Positions 1 through 10,866 are shown, numbered from the stretch's first letter. The stretch is 64,000 nt of DNA from Rutstroemia sp. NJR-2017a BVV2 (GCA_002946415.1 NJPS01000058.1:1-64000); one strand, 5' to 3'. Made by a program: numbers and translations. The notes: generated by a model not told the origin, from the sequence alone.

Positions 1-53
1 CCCCTGCAATCCAGCCCCCCCCCCCCCCCCCCACCCCCCCCCCCCCCCCCCTC

Positions 54-92
<39 letters not shown>

Positions 93-107
93 ACCCCCCC
101 ACCAACC

Positions 108-182
<75 letters not shown>

Positions 183-276
183 CCCCACCCCCCCCCCCCC
201 CCCCCCCCCCCTCTCCCCCCCCCCCCCCCCCCCCCTCCCCCCCCCCACCCTCCACCCCCAATACCCCCCCCCCTGC
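1..276. repeat. poly-C tract at the window's left edge
   Basis: About 276 bp consisting almost wholly of C, with scattered single A, T and G bases (slightly more mixed at 1-15 and 241-275). It is not the usual fungal telomere repeat CCCTAA. It ends in a 12-C run immediately before the first copy of the 18.2-kb duplicated block, and a similar 11-C run precedes the second copy. It may be a homopolymer sequencing or consensus artefact at a contig end, or a true C-rich tract; the sequence cannot decide. No gene is present. Confidence 0.85.
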
Positions 277-849
277 CCCCCCCCCCCTCCCAGGCCACCC
301 GCTGCGTTAACTGCACATCCTGGCAAGACGGACGCGAAGATCGAATTTCGCAGTAAAGGAACTACAGCAATTCCGTCTCACTCATCACGGTATTCTGGAA
401 ATCTTACTATATAGAGGGCAGAGAGGATCTAGGCGGAGAAGTAAATTGAGAGATATGATGTGTTGTAGATTTGGTATGATATGGCTGGGGATATTTGATT
501 TGGTATTTTTGTTCATTGAGGCTGGCTAGGTTAGATGGTGATGAGGATGGGGAGTTTTGTGTGAAGGTTTTTCTCCTTTGGTGAAGATATTTATAAATTG
601 TGGCGTGGAATGCACATATATATAGATTCGAATTCCTGTAAAATCTCACCCATCAATCATGATGAACATCCGAAATATCTTGTAATATTTCCCTCGCAGT
701 ACAAATACATTCGTTTTCTATCTACCTATCCATTCATTCACCCCCTGCATATCCATCAATCCACCTATCATCAAACCATCAAGCAGATCTGACATCCATC
801 TGACATCAAAATTTCCATACGTCCCACTCTTCCTACCCTCCATTCCCAT

Positions 850-3769
850 CTACAACTCATCACCCACCCTCCGCTCTTCAAACACCACCTCCCAATCCTC
901 CCCAACCACCACCCCCGGTTTCCTCACCACAGCCCAAGCCGCTTTCTTCCCCTCCGCCGCATGCCACTCAAAGTCCGCATCCCCCTTCCCAACCCTCACA
1001 CTCCTCCATCCCTGCCACTCCTTCGGCGCCCCCACAATAATAATCTTCTCCACGCCCACCTTCTTCATACTCTTCACATATTTATCCGTCAACTTGCCCT
1101 TCGTACCCAGGTTTTTACTTGATAATTTATTATCCGCAAAATCGAAGGCCCGGTGGATATATGCGCCAGCTTGATAATCGAATGTTTCGCCATCATCAAC
1201 ATATAGTTCACCTTGGGCTTTCCCTTGCTTGTCGAGTGCGATGACGAGAGTATAGGGGTCATATTTCATGAGGCCGCTGCTTCTTCTTGGTCGGTCTTTG
1301 CGGGGGATGATGTGGCCACCTTGCATGAGGAGGGGGATTTTCTCAAGTGGTGCGGCGACGGTTGTCTTGCCTTTGCCGGTGTGGATGGAGTAGTCGAAGT
1401 AATCGTAGTAAAGCTCGCTGTCGGGAAGATAGATGTCGACGCTCTCAGCACCTTCAGTAACGACAGGTTTAGCAAGAAGACCGGTACCACCGATGAAGAA
1501 TTGGTCATCGAGCGCGAAACCGGCCTCGTCTGAGGGATAGACGAAGTAATGTGGTCGAATTATAGGCGTTCCGTCGGTGCTTGCCTCGTGGAAAGCAGTG
1601 TACCAGGCTGGGAGAAGCGCATATCGGAGACGGAGAGCTTGGGTAATGATTCCAGTGTATGGTTCTCCTGCAAGATAGGGTTCACGTCTTCTCGTATCGA
1701 TGTGTGCATGACCACGGAAGAATGGATAGAATGCTCCTGCTTGGTACCATCTTGTGAGAAGGTCCTTTTCTGGGTTACCAAAGAATCCACCAACGTCAGC
1801 ACCAGCGAATGGGAAGCCGGAGATACCATTGTTGAGGATCATAGGGAATGCAGCGGCCAAATGATCCCAATCGGCTTGGTTATCACCAGTCCACATAGCT
1901 CCAAAACGTTGACTTCCAGAATAGAAAGAACGAGTAAGAATGAATGGTCGACGGACCTCACCCTTTTTACGCTCAACCATAGCTTGGTAAGTAGCATTGT
2001 GGAAAGTCATACCGTTCAGATTGTGAACATCACGATGCTCCCAATTCTGGTGGTGAAGATTGTCCTTTGGCATAGTAGTCTCGGGACCATTGAAAACAGA
2101 AGGTTCATTCATGTCATTCCAGATGAACAAATTCGAAGTCTTCCAGACGTCCTTAGTAAAGAGTGTCTTCCACCAAGTAATTGCTGCAGGGTTGAATGCA
2201 TCAATCCAGTGAGATGACCCTGGCCAACACCAACCCTCGTAGATGTTTCCATCTTTGTTATTCACAGCCAACTGCTTGCTCTTCATTTCACTGACCACAT
2301 CATAGTTGTCTTCGTTCTTGATATGAGGGTCAATAATAGCCACGAGCTTTCGGTCAGACTTGTCCAGGTGTGCCAGCATATCAGCAGGGTCAGCAAATGT
2401 ATGAGGATCCCATGTGAAGTATTTCTTTCCATCAGTATACTCAATATCAAGCCAGATTACATCGTAAGGAATTTGGAACTTGTCCATCTTGCGATCAACG
2501 TCCTTGACATCCTCCGCAGAGACGTAGTTCCATCGACATTGATGGTAAGCGATAGAGAATTCCTGGGGAAGTTGAGTGTAACCGGTAAGCTCACCATATG
2601 CCTTGGTAACATCTTTCGGTGTTGGTCCAAGGAAGACGAAGACATCAAGTAGACCGCTCTCAGAGAACCAATGAGTCTTAGTATCCTTCTTCTCCTTGAT
2701 GAGATCGATCCAAGTCTCAGCTGCATTCAACCAGAATACGCCAACAGTAGATGCTGCACGGTGTGCTTGCATAAAAGGAATGGCTCCGTAAAGAGTCATC
2801 GGACTATCCATGATGTATTCGAAGACATCCGCATTGTACAACCGGTAAGGTTCTTGGTAGTTTCCATCCCCACCTCTGGTTTGTTTTAGAGACAAAGGTC
2901 CTGCATGCTCTGGAATACCAAAGACATGCTCATATCCTGGAAATGTGATATCGAGAGCAACACTTTCCGGTCCTCGAGGTTTGGAATCAGTGTTACCACC
3001 AAAGGATTCATCCCACCAGGTGTCTTCACCTTCGGCAGGTTGAATTTCCTGAACTTCTTCTTCTCCTTCTTTCTTCTCCGGTTGTTCAATCTTTTGTCTC
3101 CAGTGTTCCATATTCATCAATCCTCGATCGTTGAATTTGATTTGCGTGGTATCGTCCCTCTTGAAGTCAATTCCAAATGGTGAGTATGTGACCACAGCTT
3201 CGAACTCTCCATTCGGGCCATATTTGACGGTTGTGAAATCCTTCTCTCTTTTCTCCTCTGCAGTCTTGCTCAGATCCAGTCCTCCCACAAGTACCAAGTT
3301 GGCCGCCTCGTTATATCGCTCCTTTCTAGCTTTACTATCGTGTCTTAACTCGATTTCGCCCTTGTGGCGCTTCTCTTCATCTATTGTAACTCTCGCAGAT
3401 CCAGATTCGAGGAAAGAAATGGTAATCGGTAGCCTGACCGTCTCGCCATCTGCATTGATCGATTTTAGAATACTTCCTTCGAGCTGACCGTTCTTCCAGC
3501 TTAACGAGTCTGGGGCTATTCGGTATGGGATTTCCCACGACTTTCCAGCAGCTGTGGCTTTATCGGCATATGCTCGATTTCGTTTGCAGAATCCAGATTG
3601 ATCGCAGGTTTTGAAATTTTCATGTTTGACAGCCCCTGTATGAAGAACTTAGTGGAATTCTTGGAAGGGTTGATAAATAATTACCAGCAGGCGTCAACAA
3701 GCTGCCAAATGTTGACAGTAGAACCAAATATCCTGTCCATTGTGAGGACAGGTTTAATGGTGAACGCAT
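850..3769 (-). CDS. glucosidase II catalytic alpha subunit (GH31), copy A
   Basis: ER-lumen alpha-glucosidase II (yeast Rot2, GH31), which trims the two inner glucoses from N-glycans in glycoprotein quality control. Two exons: 3685-3769 and 850-3635, with a 49-nt GTAATT...CAG intron (3636-3684). The spliced product is 956 aa, normal for the family. The start at 3769 is chosen because it gives a signal peptide (MRSPLNLSSQWTGYLVLLST) just before the conserved mature N-terminus AVKHENFKTCDQSGFCKRNR. The GH31 nucleophile motif FIWNDMNEPS puts the nucleophile at about D536; MWTGDNQADW puts the acid/base at about D613. The C-terminal beta-domain is complete, with a stop at 850. The gene is divergent from NDK, sharing a roughly 390-bp promoter region. 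Antisense frames inside it are shadows. Confidence 0.95.
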
Positions 3770-4163
3770 CGTTGGAAAGACATGCAAATTATCGTAATTG
3801 CATGAATTGGGTGAAATGAGAAGTATCTCAAGTGTATTGTGAGATCCGCGAAGCAATAATTGCTGTACAACAAGACAACCAAAAACCCACGGTGCGTTGT
3901 GAGTGTTCTGAATGGTTACATGTGTTTAAAGCTGTCCTATTCGCAGCCGCCCAATGAAGGTCCAAGCAACTTGAACCCCCCTTGTTCTCTCATTGGCGGT
4001 GAAAGGAGCTTGGACTGTGGGATGATTCAGGTCGTGCATAAATCATGCATAACTACCAATTATGCACGCACAAGAAAACCCCTCAGCCAGCCCCCCACCA
4101 AGCACTTGAGAATTAGTTACCCCACCGAGCCCACCAAAAACAACACAGAAAGATTTAAATACT
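3770..4163. promoter_or_regulatory. shared divergent promoter between glucosidase II alpha and NDK, copy A
   Basis: A 394-bp gap separates the two divergent start regions. It contains a CCAAT pentamer on the plus strand (3951-3955) and one on the minus strand (ATTGG, 3992-3996), about 40 bp apart and facing opposite genes. It also has a cluster of near-palindromic TGCATAA/TTATGCA words around 4035-4070. CCAAT boxes are bound by the HAP/CBC complex in ascomycetes; binding here is inference. Confidence 0.45.
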
Positions 4164-4271
4164 ATGAGTGAACAACCTTCCATCTACAAACACGTCAATC
4201 CTAAAACCCAAGCCCTTTTACGAGCATCTGCCAAACACAGAGAAGAATCAGTAAAAGCCAATACCGACAAC

Positions 4272-5128
4272 ATGTCTAACGAACAAACGTAAGTTCCATC
4301 CTCGTTCCCCCTCTGGTCTCTCGTCTGAAGGGCTGGATTTGTCTGGATTCAATATACCCCACGACTCATTAGCGGTCAATACTAATTGAGATCTCGAATA
4401 GCTTCATTGCCATCAAGCCAGATGGTGTCCAGGTATGCAACCGAGATATATAACGGAAACAGAATCAACTTACTGATTATCATCAGCGAGGACTCATTGG
4501 CCCAATCATCACCCGATTCGAATCCCGTGGGTATGTTAAAAAGGAACCCCTTTTTCTGGTTCGAAAACTGACAAGTTCCTAGCTACAAGCTTGCTGCCAT
4601 CAAGTTGGTCACCCCAGGAAAGGAGCACCTCGAGAAGCACTGTATGTCTCCCGATCATCTACATTCTAAGCTTAAACTAACATAACCTGCAGACGAGGAT
4701 CTCTCCGACAAGCCATTCTTCGCTGGACTTGTCAACTGTACGTTTACTACATCCACAATCTCCAGTGTCTACAACTCATTTCTAACAATTCACAGACATG
4801 AACAGCGGACCAATCTGCGCCATGGTTTGGGAAGGACGTGACGCCGTCAAGACCGGCCGAAGTACGTAACTCTTTTACCCCCTCTCCCACTCCTTTCTCC
4901 ACGAATATCATCTAACATGTCTTTCAATCAGCCCTTCTCGGTGCCACCAACCCTCTCGCCTCTGCCCCAGGTACCATCCGTGGTGACTACGCCATTGATG
5001 TCGGACGTAACGTCTGCCACGGTTCCGACAGCGTCGAGAACGCCAAGAAGGAGATTGCTCTCTGGTTCAAGGAGGGTGAGGTCCTTTCATGGAAGTCTGC
5101 TCAACACGACTGGGTCTACGAGAAGTAG
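4272..5128 (+). CDS. ndk1: nucleoside diphosphate kinase, copy A
   Basis: NDK transfers the gamma-phosphate between nucleoside triphosphates and diphosphates through a phosphohistidine. Seven exons: 4272-4288, 4402-4432, 4487-4530, 4583-4641, 4693-4737, 4796-4861, 4932-5128. All introns are GT-AG and the sum is 459 nt, giving 152 aa, the standard family length. The catalytic His lies in [10 protein letters not shown] (about H117); the N-terminal [13 protein letters not shown] and C-terminal QHDWVYEK are also typical. The start at 4272 is chosen by family length, but an in-frame ATG at 4164 with no intervening stop would add 36 residues (see findings). The 3' end faces the FAM210-like gene with about 370 bp between stop codons. 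Confidence 0.95.
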
Positions 5129-5498
5129 ATTCTGATATGTTTAAAATGCACATATTGATAGCGGCATCTACGTCTAAGTTATAGATATGGACACGATTCA
5201 TGGATGGATAGCTTCGAGGTGGAAACATACCTAAAATAAAAGTTGTGAAATCTCAGATGATTTGTCTAATCAGTGTTGATTTATGTGATATGACCGCTAT
5301 GTACATCGACTTCTAATCCTACGAGATATCTCATGCTACTAGTGTTCAGAGGTAATCTATATACTTCAACCTCGCGGTTGATGTAATCCTACCTCCCCGT
5401 CTCATAAATCTACCGTCCCATAAATCTACCTTCTCCTATGCTGTTTTTGATACCATATGCCTTGTTTCAATTACGTCAACCATATACTTTTGGTGCTT

Positions 5499-6137
5499 CT
5501 AAACACTCTTCCTCTTTACCCTACCCACTAAGCTGCCCACCCTCCCCATAACCTTCGCAAACCACGGCGCTCCCCAAACAGAAACCGCAATTCTAACCGG
5601 TAACAACACCTTCGTGATCGCATACGCCGTCGCCACCTCCAACACTATTCTTTTTCCCCTCCAATTCCCCTCCTCCCCTCCCCGGACTATCTTATCCAGC
5701 TTCTCACCCATCTCCCCTCCAGCTTCATCTCTCCTCCCTATCCCAACCTCCTCAGCACCATACCCAAACCACCCCCGCCTCCTAAACCATTTCTCGAATC
5801 TCCGCACCCCTCCCTCCACCTTCTCCCGCGGCACCATATCCGTCGGCAACCATCCTGTATAATGGAACGCGCCTGCGAGAGTGAAGAGTGGTACAATAGC
5901 TGTTATCTCGTGCAGGAGCAGGAACGCGACGATGTATGTCTTGGGGGCGGAGAGTAGGGGCGCTGTGTAGGGGTGGAGAAAGCGGGGGAGGCGGTTGTGG
6001 AGGGTTTGGACGCGGGTGCGGAGGGTGGTGGTGGAGGATGAGGAGGAGGAGAAACGAAGCTGCGGGTTGGGGATCGGAGAGCGGGAATGGCGAATGCGGA
6101 TGCGCGGGATGAGGCGCAGGAGGTGATGGTGTGACAT
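5499..6137 (-). CDS. FAM210/DUF1279-like mitochondrial membrane protein, copy A
   Basis: Intronless, 212 aa. The N-terminus (about 1-50) is rich in Arg, Ser and His with almost no acidic residues, as in mitochondrial presequences. A hydrophobic stretch follows (about 67-90, IVAFLLLHEITAIVPLF), then a basic/acidic low-complexity middle and a C-terminal hydrophobic segment with AITKVLLPVRIAVSVWGAPW. The pairing of LLHE(I/L)TA...PLF with LPVRI..S.WGAPWFA is characteristic of the DUF1279/FAM210 family, inner-membrane proteins linked to mitochondrial translation and homeostasis. The family call is from motif memory, not alignment. It is convergent with NDK. The 370-bp gap between them holds nothing obvious beyond 3' UTR-like AT-rich sequence. 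Confidence 0.75.
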   Translation of the reverse strand: MSHHHLLRLIPRIRIRHSRSPIPNPQLRFSSSSSSTTTLRTRVQTLHNRLPRFLHPYTAPLLSAPKTYIVAFLLLHEITAIVPLFTLAGAFHYTGWLPTDMVPREKVEGGVRRFEKWFRRRGWFGYGAEEVGIGRRDEAGGEMGEKLDKIVRGGEEGNWRGKRIVLEVATAYAITKVLLPVRIAVSVWGAPWFAKVMGRVGSLVGRVKRKSV

Positions 6138-6270
6138 TACATTATGTGCTTGATGGAGCAGCTGATGCGTATTTGGAAGCTTGGGATAATTCTATGGTGG
6201 TGTCTGGAGCTGTTGAAGTTGGGGCGGCGCTAAATTTGGAATTAAGGTTGTTTTTAGCGTGGGTCCCGCT

Positions 6271-6528
6271 AACGGCTTACCCGGCCCCGCTTAGTCATAA
6301 CACACCAAACTGTGCTTGAAAGCTCCCCAAATTACAAATTTTGAGATTTTTGAGATCTGAGGGTCATTAACTACTAATTGCTTGAGAAGAATATATATAT
6401 AATTTTTCGTGTAATTTAATTAAAAGAATTGAGAAGAATTTAAGAAGTGATGTTTTGTACTTTTCATATAATTTTGGTGAGGTTTCCTTTTGGTGTGCCA
6501 CGACTAAGCGGGGCCAGGTACGGTTTAG
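6271..6528. mobile_element. MITE-like element with imperfect terminal inverted repeats, copy A
   Basis: Left arm 6271-6309 (CGGCCCCGCTTAGTCATAAC then ACACCAAA) and right arm 6489-6528 (TTTGGTGTGCCACGACTAAG then CGGGGCC) are imperfect inverted repeats of about 38 bp, sharing GGCCCCGCTTAGTC and ACACCAAA when one is reverse-complemented. The core of about 180 bp is AT-rich with no coding capacity. This is the build of a non-autonomous DNA transposon. A clear target-site duplication was not found, so the outer ends are approximate. No other copy was noticed in the single-copy part of the window. Confidence 0.6.
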
Positions 6529-7532
6529 GCTAGGGTCAGTGCTTTCGTAAGATCCCCCCTTTTACCTACTTGTTACGAAGTTCTTGGGTTGTTTATGGTG
6601 CGGGAGCTCAATTGGTTTGCAAGTTTTCCATTCTCTATATTGATTGGGTAGTGTTCCCACCTGAAGGAATGAAACTATTGTTCAGTAGTGAATGGATCTC
6701 GAGTGATGTTGTTCTTTCCGGAAACATAACGAAATCATTCACTAATATTTTCTGAGCCTCTGAGGTCAGGAAGCGGCGTAACAAGGATACCTCGCTTGAG
6801 TGAGATGCTCACCTGCTCTGAGAGGTAGCGTGGTATGATTTTATCGATAGTACCTCTGTCCTAGTTATGGACTCCTTGTATTTCCTTTGTACGCGCATGA
6901 TCGTTGCTGCTCATGCTGGCAGTAGTACTGTACAGCAAGTCGTAAGTGATTGTGAGTACAGCGTCGAGACCTTGATTGACTAGTCCGTTTACCGGCAAGG
7001 TCCATTGGTGAATAGAAGACGGAAGTGTATCAGCTTGAAGGCGTTGTGAATACATAATCCAGAAGTGAGTACGGAAGGAGGGTAATTAGTAATTAGTGGA
7101 GAAGAGGATTAATAGTTTGGGTAGAGGGGAGAGGGTGATTTGATGTGAGATATGCAGCTGTATGTATTATAAGTTGAGGGTAATGTCTTGTGCCCGCGTC
7201 CATTTTGAATCTTGGCCACCGTATAGTGAATGAAATTACGAGTGTAATCTGCTTCTAAAGGAATCCCAGCAGATTTTCAGCTGTAGCCTCAGGTTCTTTG
7301 CAGTGTCCTGGGCTTTCTGAGTGAACAAATGAGATATATCCCTACTTTCCGGTAATCCAGTCGACTTGAAAAGCCATCACCAGTGAATGTTTCCGCAATT
7401 CTGTTCTTTTCTGAACAATTTTACATCAGTGTTGTTTTCGTTGTTAACAGGATAACCTCCGGTTATATATATACGTACTGCTCGTCCCTTTGTTTTCTGA
7501 ATCTGATCTGCAACCATCTTCATTCATAAAAA
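6529..7532. other. upstream region of the F-box gene, no gene seen, copy A
   Basis: About 1 kb between the MITE-like element and the F-box start. Only short frames without recognisable features occur. A TATATATATACG stretch near 7465 lies about 65 bp before the F-box ATG and could serve as its core promoter. Confidence 0.5.
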
Positions 7533-8558
7533 ATGGATTCTCTCCAACGACTCTTCGGCTCTCTATATACTCACTTACGCAGCTCTATGGTCAAGCGTAA
7601 TGACTTATCATCATCATCTGCTCTCGGCAAAATTCCAATTGAGGTGTTAAATCTTATCATGGAACATCTGCCTTTGGAAAGCAGAGTGGCTTTTACTCTC
7701 ACTTGTACACACTTCAAATCTTTACTCGGAACCCAGCATTTTACAGAGGTAGTATCAAAAGAGCAGAAACTTGCAATACTAGATCTTCTTGCTCGAGATC
7801 TTCCGAATGCAGTCGTGTGCCCCGATTGTAAGCGATTGCATTATATGAAAAATATGGCAAGATATAATTGTGGTACTTACATCAGAAACGAGAGGAAACA
7901 TTTGACGTATTACTATATGACATATCCAGCATGTGTACATGAGGATACCTTCTCATACATGCATGTGCACAGCTTGACTCTTGGCACAACTGCTTTCAGA
8001 ATGCTCATGAAAAGACATGAACAGCAACCCGAATGCAGAGAACTTTTCAAGGCTCTAGTATATGACGGGGAGCTATTGATCAGAGAAAACTACTTTTCCT
8101 TGTCTGTGGAGGAGTTTCGCATTGTTCAGGGGTGTCTCTTACAACGACAACAGATTCTATTTGTTCCTCAATCTCGTGGGATGATGATGCTGGACTATGT
8201 GGAGGGGCCGCCAGATGGGTATATATGTTTACACATCCCTTTCAAAGATAGCTGGCGCGGAGTCGATGACTGGCCGGTCAAGTGCTTCAAATGCTGCACG
8301 GAGTATAGAGTGGACTTTAAATACAACGGTACGGGTTATGGGATGTTCATCACGGTATGGAAAGATATGGGTCCTTCACCTGATCATACCAGATTCTTGG
8401 AACATCTCAATCATGAGCCAGACAATCCCAGACAATATAGTCACGAAAGGGGTACGATATGTGCTGCGTTTGGCGATGCGGTAGGTTTCCGGTTCGATTC
8501 GTTAATTCCTGCTAGCAGTCAAGCTCACCTGTTGACGCTGCAACGGGATCACCTGTAG
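7533..8558 (+). CDS. F-box protein with C-terminal Cys pairs, copy A
   Basis: Intronless, 341 aa. An F-box lies at about residues 31-72 (GKIPIEVLNLIMEHLPLESR through the following TLTCTHFKSLL), so the protein should bind Skp1 and act as an SCF substrate receptor. A CPDCKRLH motif follows near residue 97, and a second Cys pair (CFKCCTEYRVDF) near 251. This layout of F-box, CPxCxxxH and a late Cys-pair/aromatic motif is common in expanded Pezizomycotina F-box families whose substrates are unknown. No leucine-rich repeats, WD40 or kelch repeats are seen. The start is the first ATG of the frame, preceded by the A-rich context ATAAAAAATGG. Confidence 0.85.
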   Translation: MDSLQRLFGSLYTHLRSSMVKRNDLSSSSALGKIPIEVLNLIMEHLPLESRVAFTLTCTHFKSLLGTQHFTEVVSKEQKLAILDLLARDLPNAVVCPDCKRLHYMKNMARYNCGTYIRNERKHLTYYYMTYPACVHEDTFSYMHVHSLTLGTTAFRMLMKRHEQQPECRELFKALVYDGELLIRENYFSLSVEEFRIVQGCLLQRQQILFVPQSRGMMMLDYVEGPPDGYICLHIPFKDSWRGVDDWPVKCFKCCTEYRVDFKYNGTGYGMFITVWKDMGPSPDHTRFLEHLNHEPDNPRQYSHERGTICAAFGDAVGFRFDSLIPASSQAHLLTLQRDHL

Positions 8559-9650
8559 GCTATGATGATTGCGACAGGATTTATATTCCTCGACAACTAC
8601 CGAGTTCCCTGGATGTCGGATACTGCATCCTTTCTGTATCTCTCCAGTAACTCGACAACTGCAAGATACATTCAATTGCGTAGTAAATTATTATGTGGCC
8701 TTTTCATTATCATTTTATTGCCACCAGTCTGATTGTTATGTTGGTTCCTGTACTCGATCATGTTGCTTACATAAGTATGTACAGCAATGCTCCCTAGTTC
8801 TCATGTAAGAGGTTATTCACGTTGTTCAGAGAAACCAAGCTAGTGAAGAAACAACGGTCTACGAAAATGATATAATCACCCACAGCTCCTCCTCTTTCCT
8901 CTTGCTCTTTTTCTCTTTCTCATTACAAAAATCTCATCACAAAGTTCCGGAAAACCAACACCAAAATCCCCCAACCAACAGTGAGTTCCATCCTATCAAT
9001 TCGCTACTCTCTCGCTTATACTAATTTGTGACACTATAGTGCCAGTGCCAAAAACACCAACTTTGGTATGTCCTTTCTTTTCTTCCTAATAACAATATCG
9101 AGATACAAAAACGTTTTGGACAGTGTTTACAGACTTACAGTGCTGACAAATTTCCATAGGATTCGGAGGATTCTTCTTCCCCCGGGCTTCCAGAAACGCC
9201 ATGCCCAGTCCCAGTAAGAGAGACCATTCCCTAACATTCGTGCAATTGGTCTGTCGCCGGCCTGTGCCATGTACCTGGTGTAATGTTAATGACATTACAC
9301 TATCCAGCAACTTTCACCATAGTGAGAGTTGCTGGATCAATGCTTCCTTCAACTATAACCAACCAAGGCTTCCAAAGCGGACCAGTGGTCTTCTGATTCT
9401 CCATTGCCACCTTTCTAGAAGGTCGCTTAGAACCCCCCAACCCGCTCCTTCGGCGGAAGAAAGCATTGTTGATTCAGTTACTGAGCGACTCAAGTGATCG
9501 AGTAGGAACTGCTGAACTTCCAAGATACACTTATGTCTAGATGCAGCATAGAAAAGTTAGCTAACAGTTGTTTGCTAGAATCATAGAAAAAGAAAGCTTC
9601 CACGGGCGCCCGGTCAACCGAATTTCAAAGCCCAGGGCAGTAAAGCTGCT
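8559..9650 (+). other. unresolved transcribed-looking region, copy A
   Basis: About 1.1 kb downstream of the F-box gene. It holds several good splice-like signals on the plus strand: CAACA|GTGAGT near 8980 with CTATAG near 9040, TTTG|GTATGT near 9065 with CCATAG near 9160, and CCCA|GTAAGAG near 9215. A 98-codon open frame (9201-9497) sits among them but shows no recognisable domain. This could be a spliced 5' leader of the small gene starting at 9651 or an unrelated short gene. I could not assemble a phase-consistent model. Confidence 0.3.
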
Positions 9651-10040
9651 ATGAGCCGTCAGACGAACCTCTGGTCCAAAATGAAGTATGTTGTCATTGT
9701 TGTGGTCATATTCAAGAATATAGTCGTAAGTTTTTGATTTTCTACCTTGCCTCCATTACTGTGCTTTGAGAAGATCACTCTGGCTTCTTGCAGGAATAAT
9801 TATAATTCTACTCTTTTAACTGGCTGTATTCTATGTCGCTGTTTTCGCAGACATTCTTGATTTTTCATAAATTTTTATTTAACTGACCTTCTACAGATGC
9901 TAGTTTTTCGTGTTGCCGGGACGATCATTGTATATGCTGCAAAGATGCTTATGTTGGTCATTTCTGTTACTGGGATGATCATTCAACGTGCTCTAAAAAT
10001 GATCATAGTTGGCGCAGAGAAGATTCGAGACATTGTATAA
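9651..10040 (+). CDS. possible 72-aa hydrophobic small protein (two exons), copy A
   Basis: Exons 9651-9725 and 9897-10040 join in phase 0 across a GTAAGT...CTACAG intron of 171 nt with an AACTGAC branch-like site. The product starts MSRQTNLWSKMKYVVIVVVI and is strongly hydrophobic with spaced Lys/Arg, ending GAEKIRDIV. The Ile/Val/Met-rich stretches could form two short membrane or amphipathic helices. The open frame extends upstream of the chosen ATG without a stop for about 25 codons, so the true start may lie in an earlier exon. No family is recognised. Clean splice sites plus a phase-preserving frame are the only support. Confidence 0.35.
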
Positions 10041-10141
10041 AGCACTCTTGTGTTATTTGGGCAGGCTGTTTGGATAGATCAGTCGCCATGTGTAAAGCAC
10101 TCATGCATATTTGGGCAGGCTGTTGGATAGATCAGTCGCCA
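10038..10141. repeat. 50-bp imperfect direct repeat over a stop codon, copy A
   Basis: Two adjacent near-identical units, 10038-10088 and 10093-10141, both beginning TAAAGCACTC and ending GGATAGATCAGTCGCCA, with TTTGGGCAGGCTGTT inside. The first unit starts at the TAA stop of the possible small protein, so the repeat would lie in its 3' UTR. Confidence 0.75.
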
Positions 10142-10866
10142 GAGTTGAAAAAAGCTATTCTCTAGCTCTTCATTACAAGTATCTTGTTTTATCAACTCCA
10201 CTCCTCAAATAATGCGATTTACTAGTTCTATTTGACGATTTCTACATGTATATCTGGAAGTGTTATTTGTTTGCCAGTATATGTATGCCAGATGACTCGT
10301 TGTCATCACTGTGAATCCATCATCATGATCATGACATCCGGTATACATACATGAATTTTCCACATATAATTTCCAAACAGAACTTTATTCTTCGCATTGC
10401 AAATACTTCCCACCACTTTACCTCTATATTAATCCCAGTAGAAGCCCCAAACCCGGAGAACATTGCTCCACAGCACCGTTCAACCTGCCGCGAGACCATA
10501 CAGACTGATACAGTAGCTTGGAAGGAACCAGGGCACATCACACTCATCACAGACTAAAAATGGAATAGCTCTCCTAATATTCAAACCCTTTAACTTCATT
10601 GTATACTTCCACTCACTAGTAACTACTAATGCAACTGGTCTGATTCCTGGACGAAAGATGATTCTGAAATCCACGAAACAAATAATGGCGTAAACGTGGC
10701 AATTTTACAGCCCTGCGGCCTTCGCTTCCTCAAGTCTGAACACAATTACCTGAAATACCCATCGAGTCTTCATGATTTAAATTTTAAAATCGCCATCCCG
10801 GCTCTATATAATAGTCACAGCAACCTCCAGCTCAAACAATCCCTCCATCTACCTTACTCCTCTCCC
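10142..10866. other. intergenic, no gene seen, copy A
   Basis: About 725 bp with only short overlapping frames on both strands and no recognisable domain or splice pattern. Its right end would hold the 3' UTR of the secreted Thr/Val-rich gene that ends at 10867 on the minus strand. Confidence 0.4.

Noticed and set aside
1..276. Telomere at the left end
   Set aside because: The tract is poly-C with random interruptions and contains no CCCTAA/TTAGGG array, the usual Pezizomycotina telomere repeat.
1549..2217. 222-codon plus-strand open frame
   Set aside because: It lies wholly antisense to the GH31 catalytic region of glucosidase II alpha, has no recognisable domain, and is explained by codon bias on the opposite strand.
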